A DNA stretch of 64,000 nucleotides from Bryoerythrophyllum caledonicum (Eukaryota; Streptophyta; Bryopsida; Pottiales; Pottiaceae), in the NCBI GenBank assembly GCA_963971425.1, contig OZ020516.1, positions 15,240,593-15,304,592 on the forward strand. The letters are read 5' to 3'. Shown here one piece after another: positions 10,244-19,490 of this stretch. The stretch's first letter is position 1, and the number at the start of each line of letters is the position of its first letter. Position numbers and translations under genes: made by a program. The notes below the pieces were generated by a model. It ran no database searches, was not told the DNA's origin, and saw only the letters and a list, made by a program, of their open reading frames with translations.

Positions 10244-10786
10244 TCAGGGATGGTATGGGTGTAGAAGGTTAGTGGGGTTGGTTGGTGGGGGGGTATTTCT
10301 TGGGATGATGCTATTATTGAGGGTGGTGAATGAATCTTTAAGTATATAGGAGTATGAGTGTATATTACAAGGGGTGTGACATGTATTGGGGCATGTTGGG
10401 GTGCAGAATAGTTGTTTAGCAACATTTAAAGCACTTTTTATTAGTTTGGATGGGGTGAAGTGGTAGTTTTTGAAGTCTTCATTTTTCATGATGTGTGTGC
10501 CGTTAGGTAAGGTAATTTGGCTTAGTTCAAAAATATTTTTTGAGAGGAGTTTTTGTAGAAGTTTTTGGGAGAGTTGGGCATTGAGTGTATTGTGGTTTGT
10601 TGTTTCTTGGCGCCATATTGATTCTAGTGGTGTGGGATTAATGAGGAAGTTTGAAAGCGTACTTTTAAGGTGGGCTTTAGCTATGTGCTTTAATAAGAAG
10701 AGAGTTCGTATTATTGGTGATCTTGTACAGTCGCTTTTTTTAAATTCCGGGTATGTTTTCGGCACCACCGTATTGGGCAAGGACAT
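10244..10786 (-). CDS. LINE polyprotein fragment downstream of RT (thumb/linker)
   Basis: 180 codons continuing the polyprotein after the reverse transcriptase core, overlapping the RT frame's end in another frame. It is helical, with RTLFLLKHIAKAHLKSTLSN and a cysteine-rich patch (CTPTCPNTCHTPCN). The region fits the thumb/connection between RT and the RNase H side. No independent domain is recognised. A frameshift at about 10750 separates it from the RT frame. Confidence 0.5.
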   Translation of the reverse strand: MSLPNTVVPKTYPEFKKSDCTRSPIIRTLFLLKHIAKAHLKSTLSNFLINPTPLESIWRQETTNHNTLNAQLSQKLLQKLLSKNIFELSQITLPNGTHIMKNEDFKNYHFTPSKLIKSALNVAKQLFCTPTCPNTCHTPCNIHSYSYILKDSFTTLNNSIIPRNTPPPTNPTNLLHPYHP

Positions 10787-12423
10787 AATGAGTTAGTCCA
10801 TTGTATATTTTTCCAAGTCTCCCTGTGTCGTTTAAAGCATTTTGTAGTTGTTCACCTATACACCTGAGATATGCGTTTTTGAAGGAAAAAGCTTCAAGCC
10901 CGAATAGGTTATGTGGGAGTTGGGTTATTGCATTTGACATACATTTTGGTAATCTACATATTGTTTTTTGTATGGCTATTATTTTTTGATCAAGTTTTTT
11001 GATAGCTGGCATAGAGTAAGGTACACTATAGAAACTATATGCCACCCCAGGGCGTAGTACAGTATCAACCATTTTTATTTTTTGTTTTATGGTGGCCGGA
11101 GAGGTTGTTAGGTCTTTGCATTGTTTGATGAGTTTTGTGGTTGTAGTGTGTATTTGGATTTTCCATTTTAGTGAGGGAACAAGGTTTGTTCCTAGATATA
11201 TGTATGGTTCATTTTGGTGTAATATAAGAATCGGTTGATTATGGTAATTGATATTAGAAGTTTGCATTAGAGCTTTGAAAGTGGTGGGATTCAATTTGGA
11301 TTTGTTTGGGCATCCAGTAGCAGCGCATTTTGGGACACCTACGTCCATACCGGTCCATTTGCAATATCTATCAATTTTATTTAGTTGTATTTGGATAGAT
11401 TTAATTTTGTTAGTTATTACGGCGAGGTCATCCGCGTATGCGGCAGAGTTTATTGTGACTTGTGATGTTCCAAACGTGTATCCATTTTTACCTCGTTCTA
11501 GCCATTTGAGTAGTGGTTCTAAGAAGATGATGAATAGGTATGGGCTAAGGGTGTCCCCTTGTATAGTTCTTCTTTGGATCGGTATAGGCTTTGTTCTTCC
11601 AAAGTATTCACCAATATAACAAGTGGTTGATTGGGAGTATATGTTTCCAACAAGTATAGTTGCATCTTTTGGATAATCAAGATCCATCATGATTGCTAGT
11701 AGTCGAGCATGGTCTATTGAGCCAAAGGCATTTTTAAAGTCAACGTATTATATATATATATATATATATATCTTGGTTAGTGAATGTTGCATCTTCTAGT
11801 GCGGCTATTATAGTTTGTATTTGTCTAGTGGTACTTCTTTCTGCTCTGAATCCTTCTTGACTATCATGTAGGATTTTGAATTTTTCACCGTATGAGGATA
11901 GTATAGAGGTGAGTGTACTAGTGTATAGTTTATATATTGTGTTAGCAAGTGCAATTGGCCTATGGTTGGGTAGTATAGATGGGTTACCTTTTTTGTATAG
12001 TAAAATTGTTGCACTTGTTTTCCATGAGGTCGGTATTTATTTTTGTTTATAGCAGTGATAGAAGAATAGGAATAGTAACTTATGAAATTTCGGGGGCATG
12101 TTTTTGAATATTGAGTTTGGTATGCGATCTGGTCCTGGGGCTTTGTTGTTACCAAGATTTCGAAGGCATGTGTCGTATGTGGCTCTGTTGAAGTATGTTT
12201 GTAGTGGGATTTCTGGTTCGCCTCGTTTGTCAAGGGTAAATCCATCAAGGTCATGCCATGGATATTGGCGTACTCCACATGTACATTTAGGTGGATGTTG
12301 TGGTTGGTAATCACATGTTGGTAATATTGGTCTGTTGAATTTTGTTTGTTGGTTGAATATTTCATTCGCAATGTCTTCGGGGCTAGTTAGAATATTATTA
12401 TGTTGATCTGTGATACAATCCAT
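10740..12423 (-). pseudogene. LINE reverse transcriptase
   Basis: The N-terminal RT motif NNKAPGPDRIPNSIFK is at ~12140-12095 (frame 12423-12037). VDFKNAFGSIDHARLL is at ~11745-11690. The frame 11690-10740 then carries RRTIQGDTLSPYLFIIFLEP and the catalytic YADDLAVI box at ~11446-11413, followed by GMDVGVPKC and YLGTNL. These are the standard non-LTR RT blocks in order. A (TA)n tract at ~11746-11771 breaks the frame just before the VDFKNAF block, and stops occur between 12037 and 11770. The family is secure; the copy is not functional. Confidence 0.9.
11746..11771. repeat. (TA)n microsatellite inside the RT domain
   Basis: An uninterrupted TA dinucleotide run sits in the codons just upstream of the RT motif VDFKNAFGSIDH. 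The run is probably a replication-slippage expansion of a short original TATA-rich codon stretch and is one cause of the frame break. Confidence 0.85.
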
Positions 12424-13039
12424 CCGCGGAGATTCTAGGTTTTTAAAGACTTTTCTATTAAAAAAATTTGGGCTAATTTTGTATAGATGTCTGTATTTTG
12501 AGATGGCTTTCTTAATATTGTTTTTGGCATATTTTAAGGTTACTTTCCGAGCTTGTATATTGGCGTTTTTTGCAATTAGTGCGATATCTTTTATCCGTGT
12601 GTCGTGGGATAGATCTGGGGGCGGTGGGGTAGGGATTTGGGTGTGTTGTAGAGTTAGGAGTTTGTTGTATATGGGGTGGTTACGCCATTGCTGGTTGTTT
12701 TTTATTATTCTAATGGCTTTCCGTATAACATGGTATGTAGTTAGGTGTTGTTTCCAAGTTTTAGAGAGTTTGCGGGGTAGATATCCGCCTTGTTGAGACG
12801 TTCTGTTTGTCAGTTGAGGTATTGGGTGGGCTCTACAAGTCTGTTCTAGTGTGTTAGTGATTTCATTGATGATTTTGTCTAGGGTATGGCATGCTTCTTG
12901 CCATTGTATTTGTGATAGTTGATTATTATTTTTAAGAGTGTTTATAAGGGAGTCTATTTGTGTGGAGTTTTTTTCAAAGAATTTTGTGTTGAATTTTTCT
13001 ATATTATCTTTGGAATGGGGCTGAGTATGCGTATAATGT

Positions 13040-13850
13040 TGTTGCTTTGGGTTGTAGGGGTTCTATTTATTAATATGTTGTTTGGGATGTGTAGTTGTAT
13101 TGGCAAGTGGTCCGAGTTGAGAGTACTATTCTTGTTTGTTGTAGAGGTGTATTGTGTATTGTTGTTTGTATTTATATAGAATCCATCTATTAGACTCCAA
13201 TCACTATAATTATAGCCATCTTGTCTAGAGAATTGTGTATCGTTATTGATGTAGGTAAAGTTTAAGTTTTCTGTGAAGCGGCGCCAGTGGTAATCAATGG
13301 CTTGAGGGGGGTGGTGTGATTTCCATTTTGGCGGCCAATTAGTGCTATGTCTTTGTTAAAGTCTCCACATAATAAGTATGTGTGGTTGGGGTTGTTATTA
13401 ATTTGAGATGTAATAACGTTTTGTATGTCTGTGATAAATCTAGTATCTTCTGGGTGAGATGGCATATACATGTGAAAGATTAACCATGGTTGTAGGGGAT
13501 GATTCGTAATTTTGATTATTTGAATGTAAGGTGATATGTGCATTCGGGTAGGGATTTTGTTGATGTTACCTGGAAAGGCATATTTTTTGTGTATTAGTGT
13601 AAGGAGGCCACCACGGCCCGGTGTGTATGGTCTCCGTTGTTGAATGCATCTTGTAAGTGCATGTGTATTGTTAAAGATGAGTTTATAGTCTTGGAATATA
13701 TTTTGTATATATTTTGTAGATTTTGTGGCGGTTAGTTTTGTTTCTTCTATAACTATGAAGGCTGGTGGTATGTCTGTGTTCGTGGCCAGAGTATATAAAC
13801 TCAGAAGGGCAGTGTTTAAGGAGGAGGCATTCCATGTGATTATGTATGTG
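13040..13850 (-). pseudogene. LINE APE/EEP-type endonuclease
   Basis: The minus strand reads YIITWNASSLNTALLS (~13845), FIVIEETKL with the catalytic glutamate (~13755), GRGGLLTLIHKKYAF (~13610), YLLCGDFNKDI (~13375) and NSDHLPIQLHI (~13110). These are the characteristic blocks of the exonuclease-endonuclease-phosphatase fold found at the N-terminus of LINE ORF2 proteins. The frame 13543-13262 is open and the rest is interrupted. Between this domain and the RT (13040-12430) several stops mark decay. Confidence 0.85.
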
Positions 13851-13859
13851 TTTTCTTGA

Positions 13860-14488
13860 TTTGATCTAATGTTTTGATTATGTGGGGGGATGTGGTGCAG
13901 TAGTGGGGGTGGGTGGATGTATTATGGTATGGGATCTAAACATTTTAGTGATTCGTTTATGAGATTGTTAGGGAGGTAGGGGAATTTTTGTTTTATTATT
14001 TCGTTTGAGGGGAGTGTGGTTTGATTATGTAAAAAGTTATATAGTTCTACATGTATTGAATTGTTATGGTTTATAATACTTTGGTTGTCTTCGAGGAACT
14101 TTGTATATGGGTGTGGAGTATGAATGTGTCGTTCTGGTGGGTTTCGTAAGTTTAGTAGAGTTTGTAGGAGTGTATTGGTCCATGTGATTATGTTCGGATT
14201 TTGTGGGTTTAGGAGATGGTTACATTTATCTATTTGTGGGTGAGTAGTGACTACTAGGGCATATAGCATGTGAGGTGGCGGATGCGTATTTTTTTGTTGT
14301 ATGTATAGGGCAATGTTTGGGTGTGTAGTGTTATATGTGTGGTGTAATGTGTGCGTGTTTTTTAAGAAGGGTGCAAAGGATTTTGCAATGTGTCCATATT
14401 CTGGTTGTAGATTTATGGTGTTAGGTATGAAGTATATTTTGGCATTTTTCTTATGTAATGTAGGGTGTCTTTTTAGTATATTAGGCAT
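13860..14488 (-). CDS. LINE 2A unit 2: domain downstream of the second 2A motif
   Basis: The frame begins at the ATG (14488) that immediately follows, one base out of phase, the NPGP codons of the second 2A motif. It runs 188 codons to 13922. It contains HTLHHTYNTTHPNIALYIQQ, THPPPHMLYALVVTTHPQID and NLRNPPERHIHTPHPYTKFL. Unit 1 upstream has matching segments in the same order (HTQHHIQKIMYPHIARPIHQ, PPPHTPYTIQPNTKDCNRL, NLPKRQINTPSNTSI). The domain has no recognised family. Its position just before the endonuclease means that, in an intact element, ribosome skipping would release it from whatever precedes it. Confidence 0.6.
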
Positions 14489-15399
14489 GGGCCCGGGTTG
14501 GTTTCTATGTCTCCTCCTAAGAGTAGTAGGAGTTTGTGGCGTATATGTTTAGTGGTATGTTTAAAAGTTTTTGTTTGTTGTATATTTATTTGAGGCTTTG
14601 TTATGGTTTTAAAGTCTTTTTTGTTTGGGGGGTGGGTGTTTGTTTTTTGTATGTGGATATTGATTTTTTTGTTGTTCATTTTCAAGGTAGGTGTATTTGT
14701 TTTTATCATTAACTTTTTTTGTGTCCATGTGTTTATTTGTGTAGTTATTTTTGTTGTGCTAGAGGTGTTTAGGAATGTGTATGATTTTTTGTATATTTTT
14801 TTGTTTGTCTTTGGCCTCGTGTGATTATTACGTATGAGGATGTTTGTATGTGGATTTATGCTAGTATTTGAGGGGGTATTGATTTGTCTTTTAGGGAGAT
14901 TCCGTAATTTGGTTTTGGTTTTTAGCATTGTGTTGGTCGGTTGAGTGGTTTTTAGTTGCTGAGGGTCTGGGAGGCGGTTACAATCTTTTGTGTTAGGTTG
15001 TATGGTGTATGGGGTATGTGGTGGAGGTTTTGAGTTATGTTGGTGTATGGGTCGGGCAATGTGTGGATACATGATTTTTTGTATGTGGTGTTGAGTATGT
15101 GTATTATGAAGGGGGGGTGAGAGTTTTTGGGTAGTGTGTTTGTATTCTGGGCGTGTTCTAGTGGAGTTTGATATGAGGTGTATTTTGACATTTTTTGCTT
15201 CTTGTGGAGAGTTTTTTAGTGTTTTTGGCATGTGTCCGGGGTTGGTTTTTGTGTCTCTGATTTGTAGTAATAATGATAATAATAATAATAAATTTTTTTT
15301 ATAGTGTGTTAGTATTTTGGTATGTAGTATTTGGTTTGTCGGTCCATGTGGGCATTTTTGTTTGATTTTATTTTTGTTTTTTTGTTTTTTAATGTTCAT
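14473..15399 (-). CDS. LINE 2A unit 1: degenerate 2A, domain, then canonical 2A motif
   Basis: A 308-codon lysine/threonine/histidine-rich frame. Near residue 50 it has a leucine run followed by QIRDTKTNPGHM, a degraded 2A. It ends with KLLLLLGGDIETNPGP, which matches the 2A consensus D-x-E-x-N-P-G-P preceded by a leucine-rich stretch. 2A-like motifs at the N-terminus of LINE polyproteins are known in trypanosome and animal non-LTR elements, where they cause ribosome skipping between G and P. The segment between the two motifs is homologous to the segment after the second. The stop a few codons beyond NPGP results from a one-base frame change relative to unit 2. Confidence 0.7.
   Translation of the reverse strand: MNIKKQKNKNKIKQKCPHGPTNQILHTKILTHYKKNLLLLLSLLLQIRDTKTNPGHMPKTLKNSPQEAKNVKIHLISNSTRTRPEYKHTTQKLSPPLHNTHTQHHIQKIMYPHIARPIHQHNSKPPPHTPYTIQPNTKDCNRLPDPQQLKTTQPTNTMLKTKTKLRNLPKRQINTPSNTSINPHTNILIRNNHTRPKTNKKIYKKSYTFLNTSSTTKITTQINTWTQKKLMIKTNTPTLKMNNKKINIHIQKTNTHPPNKKDFKTITKPQINIQQTKTFKHTTKHIRHKLLLLLGGDIETNPGPCLIY
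14488..14535 (-). promoter_or_regulatory. 2A-like ribosome-skipping motif
   Basis: Codons read KLLLLLGGDIETNPGP, ending at 14488. The residues D, E, N, P, G, P stand at the consensus positions, and the leucine-rich run is typical of LINE 2A sequences. The second, degraded copy lies 744 bases upstream in the sense direction (15229-15300). Confidence 0.8.
15229..15300 (-). promoter_or_regulatory. Degenerate first 2A-like motif
   Basis: NLLLLLSLLLQIRDTKTNPGHM. It retains the leucine run and N-P-G. The E of D-x-E has become K and the final P has become H (CAC; CCC-type proline codons differ by one base). It probably no longer skips. Confidence 0.65.
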
Positions 15400-16040
15400 T
15401 TTTTTCCTTTTGTTTATGTGTTGGAAGGAGTTTTTATTTGTTTTGTTATGAATGTTTTTGTTTTTTTTTGTTTGTGTTTGTTTGTGTTGTTGTTGTTGTT
15501 TTTTTTTTTTATTTCTATTTATTTTGTGTGTATAGGTTTTAATTCTATTGTGTTTGTATGTCGTTTTGTGCTTGTGTTTCTGTACAGGTGTGTGTATGTT
15601 TGTGTTGTTTGTGTGTTTTGTGTATGTATTTGTATGTGTATGGGTGCTTGTGTGTGTGTTTTTGTAGGTGTATGTGTTTTTGAGGTACTTTTTTGTTTTA
15701 GAGTGTGTGGAGGGGTGTTTTTGGTGTATATATGTACGTGTATTTTGATATGTATGTAATTTCCTTGTTTTTATGGTTGTGTTTGTGTGTATGTGTGTTT
15801 TTTGTGATTGTGTGTATGTATTTTTGGGGGTGGTTTTTGTATTGAGTACAAAATGGGATTTTTTGGAATATTGTATGTATTCAGCATAGTATTTTATACA
15901 TTTTGTATTTTTGTATCTCTATACCGCTATGTGTATAAGTATTTGTATTCTAGGATATGTATTGTATCTTTTCCTATACCGAGTATTGTACTCTAGGGCT
16001 ATAGTATGGTAACTAATGATTACCGTGTAGTCTTGTTTCT
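15400..16040 (-). other. LINE A/C-rich spacer between coiled-coil ORF and 2A units
   Basis: Extreme strand bias: the plus strand is almost all T and G with very little C. The minus strand gives low-complexity Thr/Lys/His/Tyr-rich frames with stops. The long plus-strand frame (15331-15759) is a low-complexity shadow. No domain is seen. Confidence 0.6.
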
Positions 16041-16441
16041 TCACATGTTTGATGGATCCTTGTCTTTAAGTAATAAGTTCTTCTTTCCCGTTATGACGGA
16101 CATGCTTTTGAGTACTCCAAACAATGCATCTTGTAGGTTCTCCATCTCCCCCTTGAGTTCTTTGTGCATTTTGTCGGTGTATTCTCGGGTCTCCTTTCTA
16201 ATCTTTTTGTTGTTGTTCTCCAAGAGTTCCACCATATCTTCCTTGGTGATAGTCTCGTTCTTGTCTTGCAATGTGTAGGTGGAGAGGGTGTTGACAATTG
16301 CGGTGTTGAATCATCAAAGCCAAAGCTCTTCACTTCTTCCTCGGTGGGGCGGTTGATGCCTTCCAAACTCCTTCTATGTGGTGCAAAATCCACATAGTTG
16401 CCATTCATGACAAAGGTTTTGTGTACAAATGTCCTATACAC
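16041..16441 (-). pseudogene. LINE ORF1 C-terminus: coiled coil
   Basis: The frame 16271-16041 encodes TITKEDMVELLENNNKKIRK followed by ETREYTDKMHKELKGEMENL, a heptad-like amphipathic helix of about 45 residues, and then a basic end. An overlapping frame (16441-16091) carries the sequence just N-terminal to it. Coiled coils are common in LINE ORF1 proteins, where they drive trimerisation. Here the coiled coil is C-terminal, not N-terminal. The frame break near 16270 separates it from the rest. Confidence 0.5.
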
Positions 16442-16492
16442 AATAGGGTTAGCACAAAGAACATTGGCGTTACCATTATGACAATTTTCATC

Positions 16493-17462
16493 TTATTTGT
16501 GGAACCAAATGTTTCTTATGTTAGTTCCTCCCATGATTTTGTAGATTTCATGTGAAGTATTCATAACATCAAGGTGAATAGGGAGAGGGGAGAGAGTTAG
16601 GGTAAGGGCTTCTTTCCTTGCTTTGGTCTCTACCACGCCGTTGGTACCTTTGTTGTCATGTACTTGTTTTGTTTGCACCACTTCTCCTCTCAGGGCCAAG
16701 TGGTGTGCTAGCATTTTCTTGGTTTGGAGTGGTGTTGTGGCAATGATGAACGCATGGGCATCTCCATGTCCTTTTTTGCACCCCGGAGATTTCGAAATTG
16801 TGCCCACGGTGGAAGTTGCTCTCGAGGATTTCCTTAAAGAGGGCTTGAGCTGAAAAATCCATCAAGTTTTCACTTTTGATTTTCACAGAAAGGTTAGCAC
16901 CCTTTGCAATACTAAGATAGGCCTTGCATACCTTCCCAACGACAAACTCATCATCAATTTCAAGGATGAATGGCCTAATGCCCTTCAAGAGTAATAGACC
17001 ATTAAATTCGGGTTTGAGTAAGTGCATTTTAATACCCCCATTCCAAACTCCCTTCTTCCCCCCTTTTTTGATGCTAAAACATTGGATTACTAGTGGGTCT
17101 ACAATGTTCTTTCCAAGTGCTATGTCCATTTTATTGAGCCTCTCAAAAACCATCTTTTTAACCATATCGCGCATGAGAGGGGTTTTGGGGAGTTCAAAGT
17201 GAATAGCAACGTGATAATCAAGGGATAGGCCAGAATTTTCGTTAATCTTGATGTCATATGGTATTTGGGTTAGATTAAAATGTTGTCCCTCAATTCCTTT
17301 TATTGACATGGGATAGAGGGTTTGTGGAATCCTAGGAAATGCAATTCTTGCTTCACTTACCTCTTCCGCTTCTTCCTTGCGCATACCTCTTGTCATCATG
17401 TCCGCCACTTTTTCGCCGCTATAGAGTTCCTCCTCTCCTTCTTCCACCGCTAAAGCCTCCAT
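16493..17462 (-). pseudogene. LINE ORF1 main domain (single frameshift)
   Basis: The frame opens with an acidic start (MEALAVEEGEEELYSGEKV) at 17462 and remains open to 16656. True coding appears to switch near 16800 to the frame 16807-16493 (AHAFIIATTPLQTKKMLAHH). The middle part has alternating strands and helices: FNLTQIPYDIKINENSGLSL, VWNGGIKMHLLKPEFNGLLL, FVVGKVCKAYLSIAKGANLS. It could be an RRM-like nucleic-acid-binding fold, as in other ORF1 proteins, but I see no clear RNP motif. It lies 88 bases downstream of the 532-aa ORF. Confidence 0.5.
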
Positions 17463-17549
17463 GGCTTGGAAGCCTAACCAAAATTTAAACTTAGTTAGTT
17501 TGGGAGTTTGGGTGTACTTACCTTTCTCTGATAGAGAAGCTCTACTCTT

Positions 17550-19148
17550 CTAGTTGGTGCTTGTAGTTTCTTCCCCTTTCCTTGTTGTCTTTGGGTTCTG
17601 GGCCTTGGCTGGGCTCTCCTCCTGTGATACTACCTCCATTTCTGTGTCGAGGCTTCTCTTGGGAAATCCTGTCATATTGGGTTTGTGACTTACCTGGTTA
17701 CTGGGGTGGTATGACGTGAGACTTGGGTGAGCTGGAGTAGAGTTTGGAGTTGGCGCTCTTCCAATTCCAGTGGTTGTGGAGTTTGAGGGTCGGCGTGGAC
17801 TAAACTGGGGTTCTGTTACGTTGCCGTTGGAGGGAGGATTCCTTCTTCTGCCTTGGCGCTCCTTCTTGCCTGCAGGGATTCTGCTCCTTCCTCTTGCTTG
17901 GCGCTCCTCTAACCTCGCAGTATCGTTGGCTTGCGTGTGTATTCGGAGGGGGGAGACGTCGAGGTCTTCTTCGAGTGTTGTTCTTGTGTGCCGCTCGACC
18001 TCCTCAGGCTGTGTTCTTCGGGCGGTCTTCCTACCTTGTTTGGGTTCTGTTACTCCAGTTCGGGCTGTGTTCTCGTTGGGTACTCTTGATCCTGCTTCTA
18101 CTCCTGTTCGGGCCTTGTTCATGGCGGTCTTTACACGCAGTGGTTTCAGTGAGTTCAAGGTTAGCTTCGAGGTCTTCCTATCTTGAGGGCGTTCGTTGGC
18201 GCAGGATAACTTCCTCCAGGTGAATCTCGGTGCCGTGCACGGTGGATCTGCACGGCGGACAGCCGTGAGCGGTGGGCAACTTGTTTGTGACTTCTTCGCG
18301 TTGGTGCTGGGGTTTGCGTCTTCCTTTCGTTGTTGCTGGGGCTTCTGTTTGCTTTTCTTCGGTGTTGGGTTTTGTGAGCATCTTGCGTTAGTGTTAGGCG
18401 TTTGGGAGCCTCCACTCCACTGCCGTGGGCTTCTCTGTATCCACTGGGATCTTGGTACTTGAGCTATCTTGTGTTGCCTGTTGATGCTGAGTGTGTAGAA
18501 GATCCTTCTTTTCTTGTTCTGTAGCTCTTGGTGTAGTGTGTAGCCTCCCTTCTTGATCACGATCTTCTCCCTGGTGTTCCAGTCTTGACTTGTCGGTGTG
18601 TGTTGTTGTGTACAGGTCTCTCCTCTATGCGTTGCATCCGGGGGTGGGCGGTAGTTGTAGCAATGCTGCTCTTGGAGGTGCCACCAGTAGTGATTCTTTC
18701 GTAACTTGTTTGCTGCAGTAGGGTTAGGTTTAAATCTAGGGGGAGATATATACCTATGACTTACGTGGGTGCATTGTGATTTTAGTGCACTTTTTGTGGT
18801 CACTATGTATTGTGTGTGAACTACAGTGCTAACTAGAGTGTGATTTTTATACAAAAGGAGAGAGGAGGGAATTAGACTTATCTGATTTGCTGGTGTTGAC
18901 GTTTGGGCTCCCTGTTGCTGAATTATTTGATGCCGAGCTGCTTCCCTGCCGAGAAGACACTGTAGTTTGTGGAGATTCGAAGCTTGCTTTCTTGTTGTCT
19001 GCTGTTTAGTTGTTTGTTGTCGAGCTGCGAATGTTGGCTTGTCTACTCCGGGGGAATTTTGAGTGCGCGCGATCTCTTGTCTGGTGTTGCCTTGTTTCCT
19101 GCAAAAGTGGGGTACAGCAGTTCGTGGGGATTCGGCACTTGTGCACAA
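17550..19148 (-). CDS. LINE 5' ORF: 532-aa low-complexity basic protein
   Basis: The longest intact ORF in the window. It is rich in Gln, Pro, Ser, Thr and Arg, with no predicted globular domain. The first ~50 residues are encoded by the last of the 5' tandem monomers (ARQQTTKQQ, EAARHQIIQQQ). Basic stretches near the C-terminus (RQARGRSRIPAGKKERQGRR) suggest nucleic-acid binding. Its G/C content is higher than that of the downstream polyprotein. Whether it is translated is uncertain, since the low-complexity composition could keep the frame open by chance. A position upstream of the ORF1-like frame would fit an accessory ORF or an N-terminal extension of ORF1. Confidence 0.45.
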   Translation of the reverse strand: MCTSAESPRTAVPHFCRKQGNTRQEIARTQNSPGVDKPTFAARQQTTKQQTTRKQASNLHKLQCLLGREAARHQIIQQQGAQTSTPANQISLIPSSLLLYKNHTLVSTVVHTQYIVTTKSALKSQCTHVSHRYISPPRFKPNPTAANKLRKNHYWWHLQEQHCYNYRPPPDATHRGETCTQQHTPTSQDWNTREKIVIKKGGYTLHQELQNKKRRIFYTLSINRQHKIAQVPRSQWIQRSPRQWSGGSQTPNTNARCSQNPTPKKSKQKPQQQRKEDANPSTNAKKSQTSCPPLTAVRRADPPCTAPRFTWRKLSCANERPQDRKTSKLTLNSLKPLRVKTAMNKARTGVEAGSRVPNENTARTGVTEPKQGRKTARRTQPEEVERHTRTTLEEDLDVSPLRIHTQANDTARLEERQARGRSRIPAGKKERQGRRRNPPSNGNVTEPQFSPRRPSNSTTTGIGRAPTPNSTPAHPSLTSYHPSNQVSHKPNMTGFPKRSLDTEMEVVSQEESPAKAQNPKTTRKGEETTSTN

Positions 19149-19490
19149 GCTGCCTGTTGTTGGATTATCTGTTGCCGAGCTGCGTTCTGGTTGGATGTTG
19201 ACTCGTCTGCTTCTGGGGTGGCTTTATGCGTGAGCACTCTGCTGCCTAGTGTTGCCGAGCTGCGTTCCGGTTGGATGTTGACTCGTCTGCTTCTGGGGTG
19301 GCTTTATGCGTGAGCACTCTGCTGCCTAGTGTTGCCTTGTCCGATCCGAAGGTAGGATCCAGCAATTCGTGGAGATCCAGAGCTTGTGTACAAGCTACTT
19401 GTTGCCGGGACGTCTGTTGCCGAGCTTCGTTCCTGCCGAGTGCTGACTTGTCTGCTCCAAGGGTTGTCTTGGGTGTGAACGTTCTGTATT
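18930..19490 (-). repeat. LINE 5' tandem monomers
   Basis: Three or more diverged ~150-210-bp units share 'gttgccgagctgcgttc', 'gactcgtctgctcc', 'agcaattcgtggagatc' and 'tgtgcacaagct'. Within them is a near-perfect 80-bp tandem duplication (19171-19250 and 19251-19330), the two copies differing at one base (T/C). Tandem 5' monomers act as promoter units in some LINE families, such as mouse L1. That role is inferred here from position. Confidence 0.8.

Noticed and set aside
15331..15759. Long plus-strand ORF of 142 codons, Phe/Val/Cys-rich, looking like a membrane protein
   Set aside because: It is the complement of the A/C-rich, stop-poor sense strand of the LINE. Low complexity, no domain.
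17474..17521. GTAAGT...TTAG between the 532-aa ORF and ORF1-like frame, resembling an intron
   Set aside because: Only 48 nt, and a stop codon (17550-17552) lies before the donor, so splicing would not join the two frames.
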